A stretch of DNA of 64,000 nt from positions 1 to 64,000 of the forward strand of contig BQJU01000023.1 of the NCBI GenBank assembly GCA_021604865.1, written 5' to 3'. The translations under genes were made by a program, and so were the position numbers. How positions within the stretch are numbered: position 1 is the first letter of the stretch; each line of letters starts with the position of its first letter. Below are positions 43,539 through 52,851 of the stretch, in pieces. Source of the DNA: Saprospiraceae bacterium (GTDB taxonomy: Bacteria > Bacteroidota > Bacteroidia > Chitinophagales > Saprospiraceae). The notes beneath the pieces are model-generated. The model was not told the DNA's origin, made no database searches, and saw only the letters and a program-made list of their open reading frames with translations.

Positions 43539-46394
43539 ATGCAAAAATTACTCTTGCTGCTTTTTTTGTTTGGAATCAATCTTGGATTAGTTGCACAAAC
43601 AGCCTTCATAGACAGCCTCACGCAGGAGTTGACTATTGCCTCCAATGACTCCAATAAAATATTGTTATTGAATATCCTTTCTACTGAATTGCGTGGTGTT
43701 GATGTCGGATTGGCAAAGGGATATGCCAGGCAGGCCATTCAATTAAGTGAAAAAATAGGTTTCCCAAAAGGATTAAAAAAAGCCTATTATAACCTGGCAG
43801 CGGGACACTATTTCTCCACTGCTTTTGATAGCATGCAGCTTTATTCCGAAAAAACTATCTCGGTCTGTAATGAGAAGGAAGATTTCATTTTGCTAAATAG
43901 CACTTATGGACTTATGGCCACGGCTGCTTTCGACCAGGGGAATTACAATGAAGCCGTTAAATACAACACGCTGGCGATCAAGGTAGCGGAAAACAATGAA
44001 GATTGGGAAGGGGTGGCCTTTTCTTGTGTTACTCAGGGCAATGTGCAATGGAAATTGGAAAACCACGATTTGGCGCGAGAGTATTATCAGAAAGCTTTTG
44101 ATGAGTTTAAAAAAATAAACAATCCTTATGGTATGGCCAATGCATTATCCAATTTGGGTAATGTAACCAAAGATAGTACACAAAGAATGGATTACCACTT
44201 ACAGGCCAGAGCCATATACGAAGACCAGGGTAGTATATATGGAATTTCCACGATAGATAACAATATAGGATCCTTTTATCAAACTAGGGGAGATTACCCT
44301 CAGGCAATCATTTATTACAAGAGAGCCCTTGAGGCTGTAGAAGATAGCGATTACCAGGAAAAAAAGGTGCAATTTTATACAAACCTGGGCAGTGTGTATG
44401 GGAAAATGGGGCAACTGGAAGTGGCCATGACCTGGTTTGAAAAAGCAGAATCCTTGGCTAAAGAGATCGGTGTAAAATCCTTGCTAAAGGATACCTATAC
44501 CTATATGGAAGAAACATTTTCCAAACAGGGAAATTATGCACTTGCCTATGAATACCTCCAAAAATATACCATTCTACAGGATAGCCTGTTTAAAGAAGAT
44601 TTGGCTCATGGAATTGCGGAAAGTGATGCCCGGTATAAAAACGCAGAACAAGCCAGAACTCTGGCACAAACAGAGCTACAACTCATCCGGCAGCGCAACG
44701 CTCGAAACATTATTCTTTTTGCAGCTGCCTTGGCAATTTTGGCATTAATTTTTGGTTTGTTGTGGTTACGCAACCGGACGCGCCTGCGTAGAAAAGAAGC
44801 CCTGATGGAACGAGCTGAAGCAGAGAAATTGCGCGAATTAGATCGGGTTAAATCCAATTTTTTTGCCAATATTAGCCATGAATTTCGCACGCCACTCACC
44901 TTGATCCAGGGGCCACTGAAGGAGATGAGCCAAAACCGGTTTAAAGGAGATTTACAAAAATACTACCGCATCATGCTGCGCAATAGTGAACGACTATTGA
45001 ATCTGGTCAACCAGCTATTGGATCTCAGCAAACTGGAAAGCGGCCGTGAACAACTGGAAATAGAAAAGGGCAACGTTGGCCAATTTATTAATGCTATAGC
45101 CAATGCCTTCGAAAGTATGGCAGCTCGCAAACAAATCGATTATCAAATCCAGATCAGCCCTGAACTGGAAGCTGCCTATTTTGACCGTGATAAGTTGGAA
45201 AAAATTATGACTAACCTTCTATCCAATGCCTTTAAGTTTACGAACGAGGAAGGACAAATTACTTTTATTGTTAAAAGAGATGAGCATAACCAACTCCTAA
45301 TGCAGCTAAAGGACAATGGTATCGGCATCCCTGCCGACCTCCAAGAGCATATTTTTGAACGTTTTTACAGCAATAAACATCATGATGGAGAAATGGACAG
45401 CAGTGGAATTGGGTTGGCATTGACCAAAGAACTGGTGGAATTACATGGTGGCCGGATTGAGGTCAAAAGTGAGGAAAACCAGGGGACAACCTTTTCCGTT
45501 TATTTACCTATTGGAACCTCTTTACTGGAAAAAGGGGAATTATTAACCAGACCTGTTGCTACATTACCCGGTATTAATGCTGCTATTCCGGAGGAGGTTT
45601 TTGTCGGGGAAACAAAAGAAACCAATGCTACAGGGTTCAAATCCAAAGAGCTTGTCCTGGTGGTTGACGATAATGATGATGTGCGAGCCTACATCATGGA
45701 TCAGCTTAGGGATCGCTACCGACTGTTGGAAGCCCGGAACGGAAAAGAAGGGTTAGAAATAGCCAAAGAAAGTATCCCCGGCCTGATTTTATCGGACGTA
45801 ATGATGCCCGAAATGGATGGCATTGAATTTTGTAACCAACTTAGGAAGCTAGAAACTACTAGCCACATCCCTGTAATTATATTAACTGCGAAAGCTGATC
45901 GCGAGGATAAATTGCAGGGCTTGGAAACTGGTGCCGAAGACTACCTCACCAAACCTTTTGATGCCGAAGAACTCAAACTAAAAGTCCGAAACCTCCTGGA
46001 GCAAAGAGAAAAATGGCGGACCCGATTCAGCAATGTGGTCACGTTCAAGCCCCAGGAAATGGCCGTCACCTCTGTAGATGAAGTTTTTCTGAATCGCATC
46101 GCCGCCATCATCGAAGAAAATATGGATGAAGAACTCTTTGGTGTGCCCGAACTAGCCCAGGCCGTAAGCTTAAGTCGCAGTCAGCTACACCGAAAACTCA
46201 AAGCCCTCAGCGATAAAGCCCCTAGTCAGATCATCAAAGATATGCGCCTGCAACGGGCCAAAGAACTCCTGGAAAAAGGTGCTGGCAATGCCTCGGAAGT
46301 AGCTTTTATGGTAGGTTTTAATAGTCTGGCTTATTTCTCCAAATGTTTTAAAGATGCTTATGGATATTCGCCTAGCGAAGTGAGTGTTGGCTGA
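43539..46394 (+). CDS. TPR hybrid sensor kinase/response regulator/AraC one-protein two-component system
   Basis: 951 residues. A signal peptide (about 1-19), TPR repeats in the periplasm (about 60-370), one membrane helix (about 390-410), HisKA with the phospho-His at 447 in ISHEFRTPLTL, HATPase (NAFKF, DNGIGI, SSGIGLAL), a receiver with phospho-Asp 753 in LSDVMMPEMDG, and a C-terminal AraC-type DNA-binding domain (about 850-951; SRSQLHRKLKAL, VGFNSLAYFSKCF). This is the hybrid two-component layout common in Bacteroidota, with TPRs as the sensor in place of a propeller. It can sense and regulate transcription by itself. Targets are unknown. Confidence 0.95.
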   Translation: MQKLLLLLFLFGINLGLVAQTAFIDSLTQELTIASNDSNKILLLNILSTELRGVDVGLAKGYARQAIQLSEKIGFPKGLKKAYYNLAAGHYFSTAFDSMQLYSEKTISVCNEKEDFILLNSTYGLMATAAFDQGNYNEAVKYNTLAIKVAENNEDWEGVAFSCVTQGNVQWKLENHDLAREYYQKAFDEFKKINNPYGMANALSNLGNVTKDSTQRMDYHLQARAIYEDQGSIYGISTIDNNIGSFYQTRGDYPQAIIYYKRALEAVEDSDYQEKKVQFYTNLGSVYGKMGQLEVAMTWFEKAESLAKEIGVKSLLKDTYTYMEETFSKQGNYALAYEYLQKYTILQDSLFKEDLAHGIAESDARYKNAEQARTLAQTELQLIRQRNARNIILFAAALAILALIFGLLWLRNRTRLRRKEALMERAEAEKLRELDRVKSNFFANISHEFRTPLTLIQGPLKEMSQNRFKGDLQKYYRIMLRNSERLLNLVNQLLDLSKLESGREQLEIEKGNVGQFINAIANAFESMAARKQIDYQIQISPELEAAYFDRDKLEKIMTNLLSNAFKFTNEEGQITFIVKRDEHNQLLMQLKDNGIGIPADLQEHIFERFYSNKHHDGEMDSSGIGLALTKELVELHGGRIEVKSEENQGTTFSVYLPIGTSLLEKGELLTRPVATLPGINAAIPEEVFVGETKETNATGFKSKELVLVVDDNDDVRAYIMDQLRDRYRLLEARNGKEGLEIAKESIPGLILSDVMMPEMDGIEFCNQLRKLETTSHIPVIILTAKADREDKLQGLETGAEDYLTKPFDAEELKLKVRNLLEQREKWRTRFSNVVTFKPQEMAVTSVDEVFLNRIAAIIEENMDEELFGVPELAQAVSLSRSQLHRKLKALSDKAPSQIIKDMRLQRAKELLEKGAGNASEVAFMVGFNSLAYFSKCFKDAYGYSPSEVSVG

Positions 46395-46443
46395 GGGAGT
46401 AATGGAGTGTCAGACAATCGTCACGCCCACGCGCCAACACCCC

Positions 46444-46992
46444 CTATTCGCTTTCCAAATAATCCGTCGGTTCCGCTTCAGAGATCACCAATGGTATCCC
46501 CTCGCGAATTTTATCCCGGGTTTGGTTGTCCAGGAGCTCATAACTTTTCTGATATTGCGCCAAGGCGGCCTCCTCCCACAGCTCCCGGTAAGCAGCCTTG
46601 AGTTCATTGTATACAGCCAGGTAAGTTTCATAGGAAGTCCCTCGATCATTTTGCAAAGAAATGACTGCTTTTTTGGGGTTACTTGGCAAAGTCGTCAACT
46701 TTTGGGGATTCATAATGAATAACTTGGTGCGTTGCCGCAAATCGGCAGTAGAAGCCCGCTCTTTTTCTACCAGCAAGTCATTATTGGCATTTACTTTGAC
46801 GGTCAGAACATTGTCTTCATTTATAGGCGTTACCACTATATTGGGTTCCCAGGGAGGCAGCTTGATACGGATGCCACTATCCGATTCAATAACGGTGGTC
46901 ACCAAAAAGAAAATCAGTAATAAGAATGCGATGTCGGCCATAGAACCGGCATTGACTTCGGGGGCCTGACGGCGCTTTTTTTTGTTTAGCAT
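46444..46992 (-). CDS. ExbD/TolR-family biopolymer transport protein
   Basis: 182 residues. A short basic start (MLNKKKRRQAPEVNAGSMAD) leads into one helix (IAFLLLIFFLVTTV), where the proton-path Asp is in the SMADIAFLLLIFF segment. A periplasmic domain follows. It would work with ExbB and TonB to energise outer-membrane transport, but no exbB or second exbD lies within reach. The C-terminal part is longer than E. coli ExbD (141) and helical. It is transcribed leftwards, tail to tail with the sensor gene. Confidence 0.9.
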   Translation of the reverse strand: MLNKKKRRQAPEVNAGSMADIAFLLLIFFLVTTVIESDSGIRIKLPPWEPNIVVTPINEDNVLTVKVNANNDLLVEKERASTADLRQRTKLFIMNPQKLTTLPSNPKKAVISLQNDRGTSYETYLAVYNELKAAYRELWEEAALAQYQKSYELLDNQTRDKIREGIPLVISEAEPTDYLESE

Positions 46993-47364
46993 AGCAGTTG
47001 AATTATAAAGTTTTGCAATGCTGGTAGTTGTTCTGACGATATTCTCTTTTAATGATGAGGAATAAAGGCTTTTTGGTGGGAAAGAGGGGATTTAGGTAAA
47101 AGATAGTGACAAAGCGATGTGGTGAGAGACGGCTTCGCCAAACCGCTTCATCGTTTGAAAAAATGATAGCCCAGCCGTATTATGAAAATTTTGAGGGTGA
47201 CAAAAAGCGAATCAGACGCCCAATTTTCCAATTTAACAAAAGTGGAAATGAAGGATGCACTGCATCTACAAAGCAGGACCCAACATTACTTCTGTTCTTC
47301 TATTACTTCCAATTGTCTATTGCCAATTAATCCTGTATTTTAGCAACCACTAAAATCATCATAT
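46993..47364. other. Non-coding region upstream of exbD and the tocopherol-cyclase-like gene
   Basis: 372 bases between divergent genes with no credible gene. An imperfect inverted repeat, AAGCGATG (about 47112) facing CATCGTTT (about 47150), encloses GACGGCTTCGCC. No clear -33/-7 pair is seen. Confidence 0.35.
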
Positions 47365-48360
47365 TTGTTAAATCTTCAACATTTGATCCACCGCTGGCGA
47401 GCACTCTGGAACCCCGACATGTTCCACGGTTGGGGTAAAACCCATAATTTTTTTGAAGGCTGGTATTTTAAAATTGTCGATCCAACCGAGCAATATGTTT
47501 TTGCTGTCATTCCCGGTATTTCCAGAGGTATTGACGGCCAACACCACGCATTTATCCAGGTGTTGGATGGCAAACAGTGCCAAGCCAGCTACCATGATTT
47601 TGGTGTTGCTGATTTTCAGGCTTCAGGCCAAAAATTTGCGATAGATCTGGGCGGCAATCATTTTTCTGCTACAGATTTACGACTTCGACTTCCGGAACTG
47701 GAAGGGGATTTACAGATCAATCAATTGACACCCTGGCCTAAAATGTTGGGAGCTCCTGGTATTATGGGGTGGTACTCTTTTGTGCCATTTATGCAGTGCT
47801 ATCACGGGGTAGTCAGTGTCAATCACGAGCTACAGGGTAGTCTGAAAGTACATGGCAAAGCTGTAGATTTTTCAGGTGGTAAGGGTTACATCGAGAAAGA
47901 TTGGGGACGTTCTTTTCCGAGTTCCTGGATTTGGATACAAACCAATCATTTTGACGCTGATCGGCCAGTTTCACTAATGGCCTCTATTGCAAATATACCT
48001 TGGATTGGGAGTCATTTTATCGGGTGTATTGTCGGGTTTTTATATGGTGACAAGCTATACCGTTTTGCGACCTACACCGGTGCCAAGCGCAAAGCAAGTA
48101 TCAAAGGAAAAACGGTTCAATTAGCCTTTACAGACCGAAAATACCGTTTGGAAATTATCGCTCATCAAGCGGGTGGCGGAGAGCTTATTTCTCCTCTTTC
48201 AGGAAATATGACGGGCAAAGTCAATGAAAGTATGCAGGCTACTGTAGAGGTTAAATTTTATCGGGGAGAGCACCTGGTTTTCGCAGGTACAGGCCGCAAT
48301 GCCGGTCTGGAAGTTGCGGGAACAGTAGATGAACTTTTGACGAATAAATGGCGAACTTAA
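47365..48360 (+). CDS. Tocopherol-cyclase-family protein
   Basis: 331 residues matching the family of plant and cyanobacterial tocopherol cyclases. The hallmark WNPDMFHGWGKTHNFFEGWYF has the invariant FFEGWYFK (written here in part). Later blocks are HAFIQVLDG, MGWYSFVPFMQCYHGVVS, YIEKDWGRSFPSSWIWIQTN and GELISPLSGNMTGKVNES. The family folds as a lipocalin-like pair of barrels that binds a prenylated or lipid ligand. No other tocopherol gene is present, so the substrate is unknown. The start is TTG at 47365; because a CATATTTG box overlaps it, the ATG at 47419 is possible. Confidence 0.85.
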   Translation: MLNLQHLIHRWRALWNPDMFHGWGKTHNFFEGWYFKIVDPTEQYVFAVIPGISRGIDGQHHAFIQVLDGKQCQASYHDFGVADFQASGQKFAIDLGGNHFSATDLRLRLPELEGDLQINQLTPWPKMLGAPGIMGWYSFVPFMQCYHGVVSVNHELQGSLKVHGKAVDFSGGKGYIEKDWGRSFPSSWIWIQTNHFDADRPVSLMASIANIPWIGSHFIGCIVGFLYGDKLYRFATYTGAKRKASIKGKTVQLAFTDRKYRLEIIAHQAGGGELISPLSGNMTGKVNESMQATVEVKFYRGEHLVFAGTGRNAGLEVAGTVDELLTNKWRT

Positions 48361-48456
48361 TCGGAAAATGGAGGATCTATCATACCTTTTTTTCGTCTAA
48401 AGCTGTTAAATAAGGGTGGGAATGTTTGGCGTAGTGGAGAAATCGATTATTTTTGA

Positions 48457-48861
48457 GTGAACAATAGAATGTTGATGATAGAAAAAATTAAGCAATATAC
48501 AGGTCGTTTTTCAGAAGGTAAGCTTTGGCAAAAGTTAGCCAATTTTGCCCGTCTGGTTGGCTTGAAGGTAGTATATATGGTGCTGTTGTTATTTTTTGCT
48601 TATCGGCGTAAAGAAACACCGAGCTGGGCCAAAAATATCATAATAGGTACGCTTGGGTATTTCCTGGCACCATTTGATGCCATTCCTGATTTAACTCCGA
48701 TCATTGGCTATACAGACGATATCGGCATACTAAGTTTCGGATTGGTAACGATATCGGCCTATATTGACAATGAAGTGAGAATAAATGCACGGCAAAAGCT
48801 TAAATCCTGGTTTGGAGAATACGACGAAAGCGAACTGGAAGAAGTGGACCAGCGCCTATAA
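48457..48861 (+). CDS. YkvA-like (DUF1232) membrane protein
   Basis: 134 residues with the DUF1232 core NIIIGTLGYFLAPFDAIPDL then TPIIGYTDDIGIL (about 68-100). The motif FDAIPDLTPIIGYTDD is the family signature. One or two helices (about 30-52 and 65-85) suggest membrane association, and the C-terminus is acidic. The role of the family is not established. The start could be GTG 48457 or the ATGs at 48469 and 48475, which differ by only a few residues. Confidence 0.88.
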   Translation: MNNRMLMIEKIKQYTGRFSEGKLWQKLANFARLVGLKVVYMVLLLFFAYRRKETPSWAKNIIIGTLGYFLAPFDAIPDLTPIIGYTDDIGILSFGLVTISAYIDNEVRINARQKLKSWFGEYDESELEEVDQRL

Positions 48862-48950
48862 CCAGTCTGTTATTATCTGCAAAAATAAAGGAGGAAGTCT
48901 GCCGTATGGCGACTTCCTCTGATTTTTTCGGAAGGCGGCAAAAGATTTTT

Positions 48951-48981
48951 TTGCACTTTTACAGTGATTTGACCATATTTG
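48951..48981 (+). promoter_or_regulatory. Promoter of the M24 peptidase gene
   Basis: TTG (48951-48953), 20 bases, then CATATTTG (48974-48981), one base off the TAnnTTTG consensus. It covers the earlier possible TTG start at 48979, which favours the ATG at 49018. Confidence 0.5.
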
Positions 48982-49017
48982 AAAGCAGTCCATGAACAAC
49001 AGATAAAGCCAAAAAAG

Positions 49018-50319
49018 ATGAAATACGAGCCGCTAAGTCCAGAACTTTTCAAACTGAATCGTCAGCGCTTCGCACGCAAGATGACTTCCGATTCCATTGC
49101 CATTTTTCACTCTAATGACCTGATGCCCCGTAATGGAGATGTCTTTTATCCATTCCGACAAAATTCTGGTCTATTTTACCTAAGTGGCCTGGATCAGGCG
49201 GAAACGGTTGTGGTGCTTTTTCCGGATTGTATCAAGGAAGGGTTTCACGAATTGGCTTTTATCCAGCGTACAAATGACTATCTCGCTACCTGGGAGGGCC
49301 ATAAGTATACCAAGGAGGAAGCGCGAAAAGCATCCGGCATCGAAAAAATATATTGGCTGGACGAGATGGACAATATCCTACACGAACTCATTCTTCTGGC
49401 CAAACGAGTTTATATCAACCTCAATGAAAATGATCGCTTTCACTCAGAAGTACCTTCCCGTGATATGCGTGCAGCCCACCGTTTGACGGACCAATATCCC
49501 GGCCATAAATACCATCGAGCACAACCCATTTTGAAAAAATTGATGATGATCAAATCGCCTTATGAAGTCGAGATTATCAAACACGCCATCAATATCACAG
49601 GCAAAGCATTTCATCGGGTACTTGAATTTGTTGAACCCGGACGCATGGAATTCGAGATTGAAGCAGAAATCACCTATGAATTTATCCGCAATAGGGCGAA
49701 TGGCCATGCCTATCATCCGATAATTGCTAGTGGTAAAAATGGTTGTGTGCTGCATTATAGTCAAAACGATCAAATGTGTAAGGCGGGCGATTTGTTGCTC
49801 TTGGATTTTGGTGCAGAATATGCCAATTATGCTTCGGATATGACCCGAACAATTCCCGTAAGTGGGCAGTTTACGCCACGTCAACGTGAAATATATGATG
49901 CCGTATTGCGGGTAATGGAAGCAGCCCGATCTATGCTGGTACCAGGAAATACGTTAGAAGAATACCAGCGCGAAGTAGGCAAAACAATGGAAAAAGAGCT
50001 GATCAAGTTGAAGTTGTTAAATAAGACAGATATCAAAAACCAGGACCCTACACATCCGGCATATAAAAAATATTTTATGCACGGCACCTCGCATCACCTT
50101 GGTCTGGATGTCCACGATTTGTCCAACCGTTATGATCCTATCCTGGCAGGTATGGTGTTTACCTGTGAACCAGGCATCTATGTGCCTGAAGAAAATATTG
50201 GTATCCGACTGGAAAATGATATCCTGGTTACCGATACTCATCCCATTGATTTGATGAGTCAAATTCCCGTAGAAGCTGAAGAAATTGAAGAATTAATGAA
50301 TGCAGGCGTTCTGCATTAA
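49018..50319 (+). CDS. Xaa-Pro aminopeptidase (M24B)
   Basis: 433 residues from the ATG at 49018 (AAAAAAG before it). Aminopeptidase P N-terminal domain (about 1-140) then the pita-bread metallopeptidase domain. Metal ligands are visible: Asp in LLLLDFGAEY, Asp in ASDMTRT, His in HGTSHHLGLD, Glu in FTCEPGIY and Glu in GIRLENDILV. It removes an N-terminal residue preceding proline in the cytoplasm. Usual length is about 430-440. A repeat family B copy and a hairpin follow. Confidence 0.95.
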   Translation: MKYEPLSPELFKLNRQRFARKMTSDSIAIFHSNDLMPRNGDVFYPFRQNSGLFYLSGLDQAETVVVLFPDCIKEGFHELAFIQRTNDYLATWEGHKYTKEEARKASGIEKIYWLDEMDNILHELILLAKRVYINLNENDRFHSEVPSRDMRAAHRLTDQYPGHKYHRAQPILKKLMMIKSPYEVEIIKHAINITGKAFHRVLEFVEPGRMEFEIEAEITYEFIRNRANGHAYHPIIASGKNGCVLHYSQNDQMCKAGDLLLLDFGAEYANYASDMTRTIPVSGQFTPRQREIYDAVLRVMEAARSMLVPGNTLEEYQREVGKTMEKELIKLKLLNKTDIKNQDPTHPAYKKYFMHGTSHHLGLDVHDLSNRYDPILAGMVFTCEPGIYVPEENIGIRLENDILVTDTHPIDLMSQIPVEAEEIEELMNAGVLH

Positions 50320-50388
50320 AATTTGTTGGGAGGTCAGTTTTTGTCCCCCCACAAACTTTAACAAAATACTCCAACCTAAATATACTAC

Positions 50389-50563
50389 GGGGCCAGCTAA
50401 GCATAAGTTGTCTCTTCCAGGCTAGCAATTTTGTCGCTAGCCTAGGCATGTGCTATGTGCTGAAGTGTTATGGCACGCAAGTGCGAAAACCGGACTTGGC
50501 CACCAGTAAGCAAGGACTTGAGCAACAACGGATGGTGGTGGCAAACTAGCCGCATCAAATGGG
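50389..50563 (+). repeat. Dispersed repeat family B, copy 2
   Basis: Aligns with the reverse complement of 2-138, with an extra stretch of about 35 bases after TAGCCTAGGC. It has an inner hairpin GGCTAGC-AATTTTGTC-GCTAGCC and the conserved GAGCAACAACGG and CCGCATCAAATGGG. It begins 70 bases after the M24 peptidase stop. The remainder of 50320-50879 has no gene. Confidence 0.8.
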
Positions 50564-50879
50564 AAGTTTATGCTTCGCTACTCCTATACACACGCCCAAT
50601 GTAATTGGAGGCAAATGTCGGCCTCCAACGATGCTATTGTATGTGATTACTTTGTTAAGTTTTGTTGTTCTGTGTTATTAATTAGTTAATTTTTTGGCAC
50701 CTTTAGGGGCTGTAATCTTTTTTCGAGTATAAATCTATAAATGAGAATGCTGTCATTTTACAACCTTTATAATAACATTTTCAGGCATCTTCATTGTCAG
50801 TAGAAATATGATCTGTCAGTGAAGTGGTCATAAGTCTGATCACTTTTTCACCTATTAATTTTTACCTAAACTCGATTTT

Positions 50880-51449
50880 ATGAAAACCAAATCCATTTTA
50901 TTCGCGCTCGTTTTCCTAGCGATTTTTACAAACATGGCTACCGCACAGGTAGAATTGAAAATCAACCCGTTAGGATTATTGTTCTCCAGGGTTTCTGTTG
51001 CTGCCGAATTTGTTATTAGTGATGATTTTGGCGTCGAAGGAAGCCCTTTTATTGATTTTTTAAGTGTAAACCTGGGAGATGATACCAAATACAAAACCCT
51101 GAGTGCAGGCATGATGGGGGCTGGAAAGTATTACTTTGGCCCTAGTGACGGTGCTGACCGGTTTTATGCAGGAGTTTATTTGCGTTTTAAGTCTGGAAAA
51201 TATACCGTTGAAAACGGGGATGAATCCGACGGTTTTAAACGATCAAGGGTCGCCCTTGGGATATTGACCGGATACAAATGGGTCTCCGAAAAAAATGTTG
51301 TCTTTGAGATCGGCATGGGCCTCGGACGGGCGGTAAGTAACGTAATTACCACTAACGATGGATTTTCTGAAGACTTTTCGGAAATTCCGGTCCTCAATTT
51401 TGATTTTGTGGGAAGGCTGGCTGTAGGGTATCGGTTTGGGGTGAGATAA
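50880..51449 (+). CDS. Uncharacterised outer-membrane beta-barrel-like protein
   Basis: 189 residues with a signal peptide (about 1-23, ending ATAQ). The mature part alternates strands and polar turns in the way of a small outer-membrane barrel, similar to DUF3575-type proteins of Bacteroidota. Examples are VELKINPLGLLFSRVSVAAE at the start and DFVGRLAVGYRFGVR with a terminal aromatic-Gly-Val-Arg end. The function is unknown. A bidirectional terminator separates it from the convergent terC-like gene. Confidence 0.7.
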   Translation: MKTKSILFALVFLAIFTNMATAQVELKINPLGLLFSRVSVAAEFVISDDFGVEGSPFIDFLSVNLGDDTKYKTLSAGMMGAGKYYFGPSDGADRFYAGVYLRFKSGKYTVENGDESDGFKRSRVALGILTGYKWVSEKNVVFEIGMGLGRAVSNVITTNDGFSEDFSEIPVLNFDFVGRLAVGYRFGVR

Positions 51450-51467
51450 GCTGAATTGCCAATACTT

Positions 51468-51507
51468 AAAACAGCTCGTAGGTATCCCCTGCGGGCTGTT
51501 TTAATTT
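51468..51507. terminator. Bidirectional terminator
   Basis: AAAACAGC (51468-51475) pairs with GCTGTTTT (51495-51502), giving T-rich ends in both directions between convergent genes. Confidence 0.7.
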
Positions 51508-51531
51508 AGGTAGACAGCTCCCCATCTTCCT

Positions 51532-52479
51532 TTATGAATTTTTCTGATAAGTAGATGAATTTAAGGAAACAACAATACCTACACCTAGCGAAAAAGCAAT
51601 AAAAGCCAGCGATACCCACTCGGGTAAATGTACGTACTCTGCAAGCAACATTTTGATGCCGACAAAAGAGAGAATTGCCACCAGGCTATACTTGAGGTAA
51701 TGGAATTTTTCCAACATATTCGAAAGAAAAAAGTACATCGATCTCAAGCCTAAGATGGCCATGATATTGGAGCTAAAAACCAGGAAAGGATCAGAAGTAA
51801 TGGCCAGGATCGCCGGAATACTGTCCAATGCAAAAAGGATATCTGTCCCTTCAATAACCAGCAAAACAACAAAAAGAGGGGTAGCGGCGTAGATGTGTTT
51901 TTTTCTAATGAAAAAGTGTTCTCCATCAATTTTTTTGGTGATGGGAATGACTTTTCGGATTTGTTTGAACACAAATGAATTGTGTGGATCAAAGTCCTGG
52001 TCTTTTGATACCAGCATTTTATAAGCAGTATATAAAAGGAATGCGCCAAACAGGTATATCATCCAGCTGAACCGGTTGATTAATGCTACACCAAAAAATA
52101 TCATGATCGCCCGGAAAACGATTGCCCCAAGAATACCCCAGAATAATACTCGGTGCTGAAACTTTTGCGGAACATTGAAAGAAGAAAAAATGACGGCAAT
52201 GACAAAAATATTGTCAATGCTCAGAGAAAGCTCAATGAGATAACCCGTAATGTACTTGATCATTGCATCCAAAGGAGGCATATTGGAGGGATTGTCAATC
52301 AGGTCGGTACCATACAACCAGTAGATGACTCCAGAAAATGCGAATGCTAAACTTACCCATATCATTGTCCAGATGGAAGCCTCTTTTGTGCTAATGACAT
52401 GAGCTTTCCGGTTAAAAACTCCCAGGTCGAGTGCCAGTGCAAATAGGATTGCAGAAATGAATATACCCCAGACTATCAT
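51532..52479 (-). CDS. TerC-family integral membrane protein
   Basis: 315 residues and about nine helices. TerC hallmarks are seen: LSLSIDNIFVIAVIFSSF (acidic residues in the helix), RVLFWGILGAIVFRAIMIF, LFVVLLVIEGTDILFALDSIP and AILGLRSMYFFL. The paired Asp-containing helices bind and export metals; related proteins export manganese or support metalation of exported enzymes. The usual length is about 310-330. It is a single-gene unit. Confidence 0.95.
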   Translation of the reverse strand: MIVWGIFISAILFALALDLGVFNRKAHVISTKEASIWTMIWVSLAFAFSGVIYWLYGTDLIDNPSNMPPLDAMIKYITGYLIELSLSIDNIFVIAVIFSSFNVPQKFQHRVLFWGILGAIVFRAIMIFFGVALINRFSWMIYLFGAFLLYTAYKMLVSKDQDFDPHNSFVFKQIRKVIPITKKIDGEHFFIRKKHIYAATPLFVVLLVIEGTDILFALDSIPAILAITSDPFLVFSSNIMAILGLRSMYFFLSNMLEKFHYLKYSLVAILSFVGIKMLLAEYVHLPEWVSLAFIAFSLGVGIVVSLNSSTYQKNS

Positions 52480-52851
52480 TCGTGGTTACTTGAATTTTGT
52501 TTAACCTTCCCTTTGCATAACGCATGTCCATAAATAGCTTTATAGCCTGGAAATACGCACTCAAAGTGCTCGAAGGTAAAATAAATTTGACAGCTAATAT
52601 AGATTCTTATATAAAGAAGACGAATTTTCGGATAAGGGGTCACAAAAAATATCAACTCTATTCTTTACTACCAGAACAACTACATTTGCTACATAAAGTT
52701 GCACCCTTCCCCGCAATTCCCACAACTTTGACCTACCGATGACGGAGTATTCAATTTCTGATCTAGATAAGCCCGGATTGTTTATTTCAGGAATTAATAG
52801 ACAACACCTATTTTCAAACTACTCTTTTTGTGCCCGAAAAATAGAAAAACC
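52480..52851. other. Non-coding region upstream of the TerC and Cys-Pro-linker genes
   Basis: 372 bases between divergent genes. One 72-codon open frame (52524-52742) is present but has no start signal or recognisable domain, and I do not call it. No metal riboswitch is recognised upstream of terC. Confidence 0.35.

Noticed and set aside
52524-52742. 72-codon open frame before the Cys-Pro-linker gene
   Set aside because: AT-rich, no recognisable features, and lies where promoters are expected.
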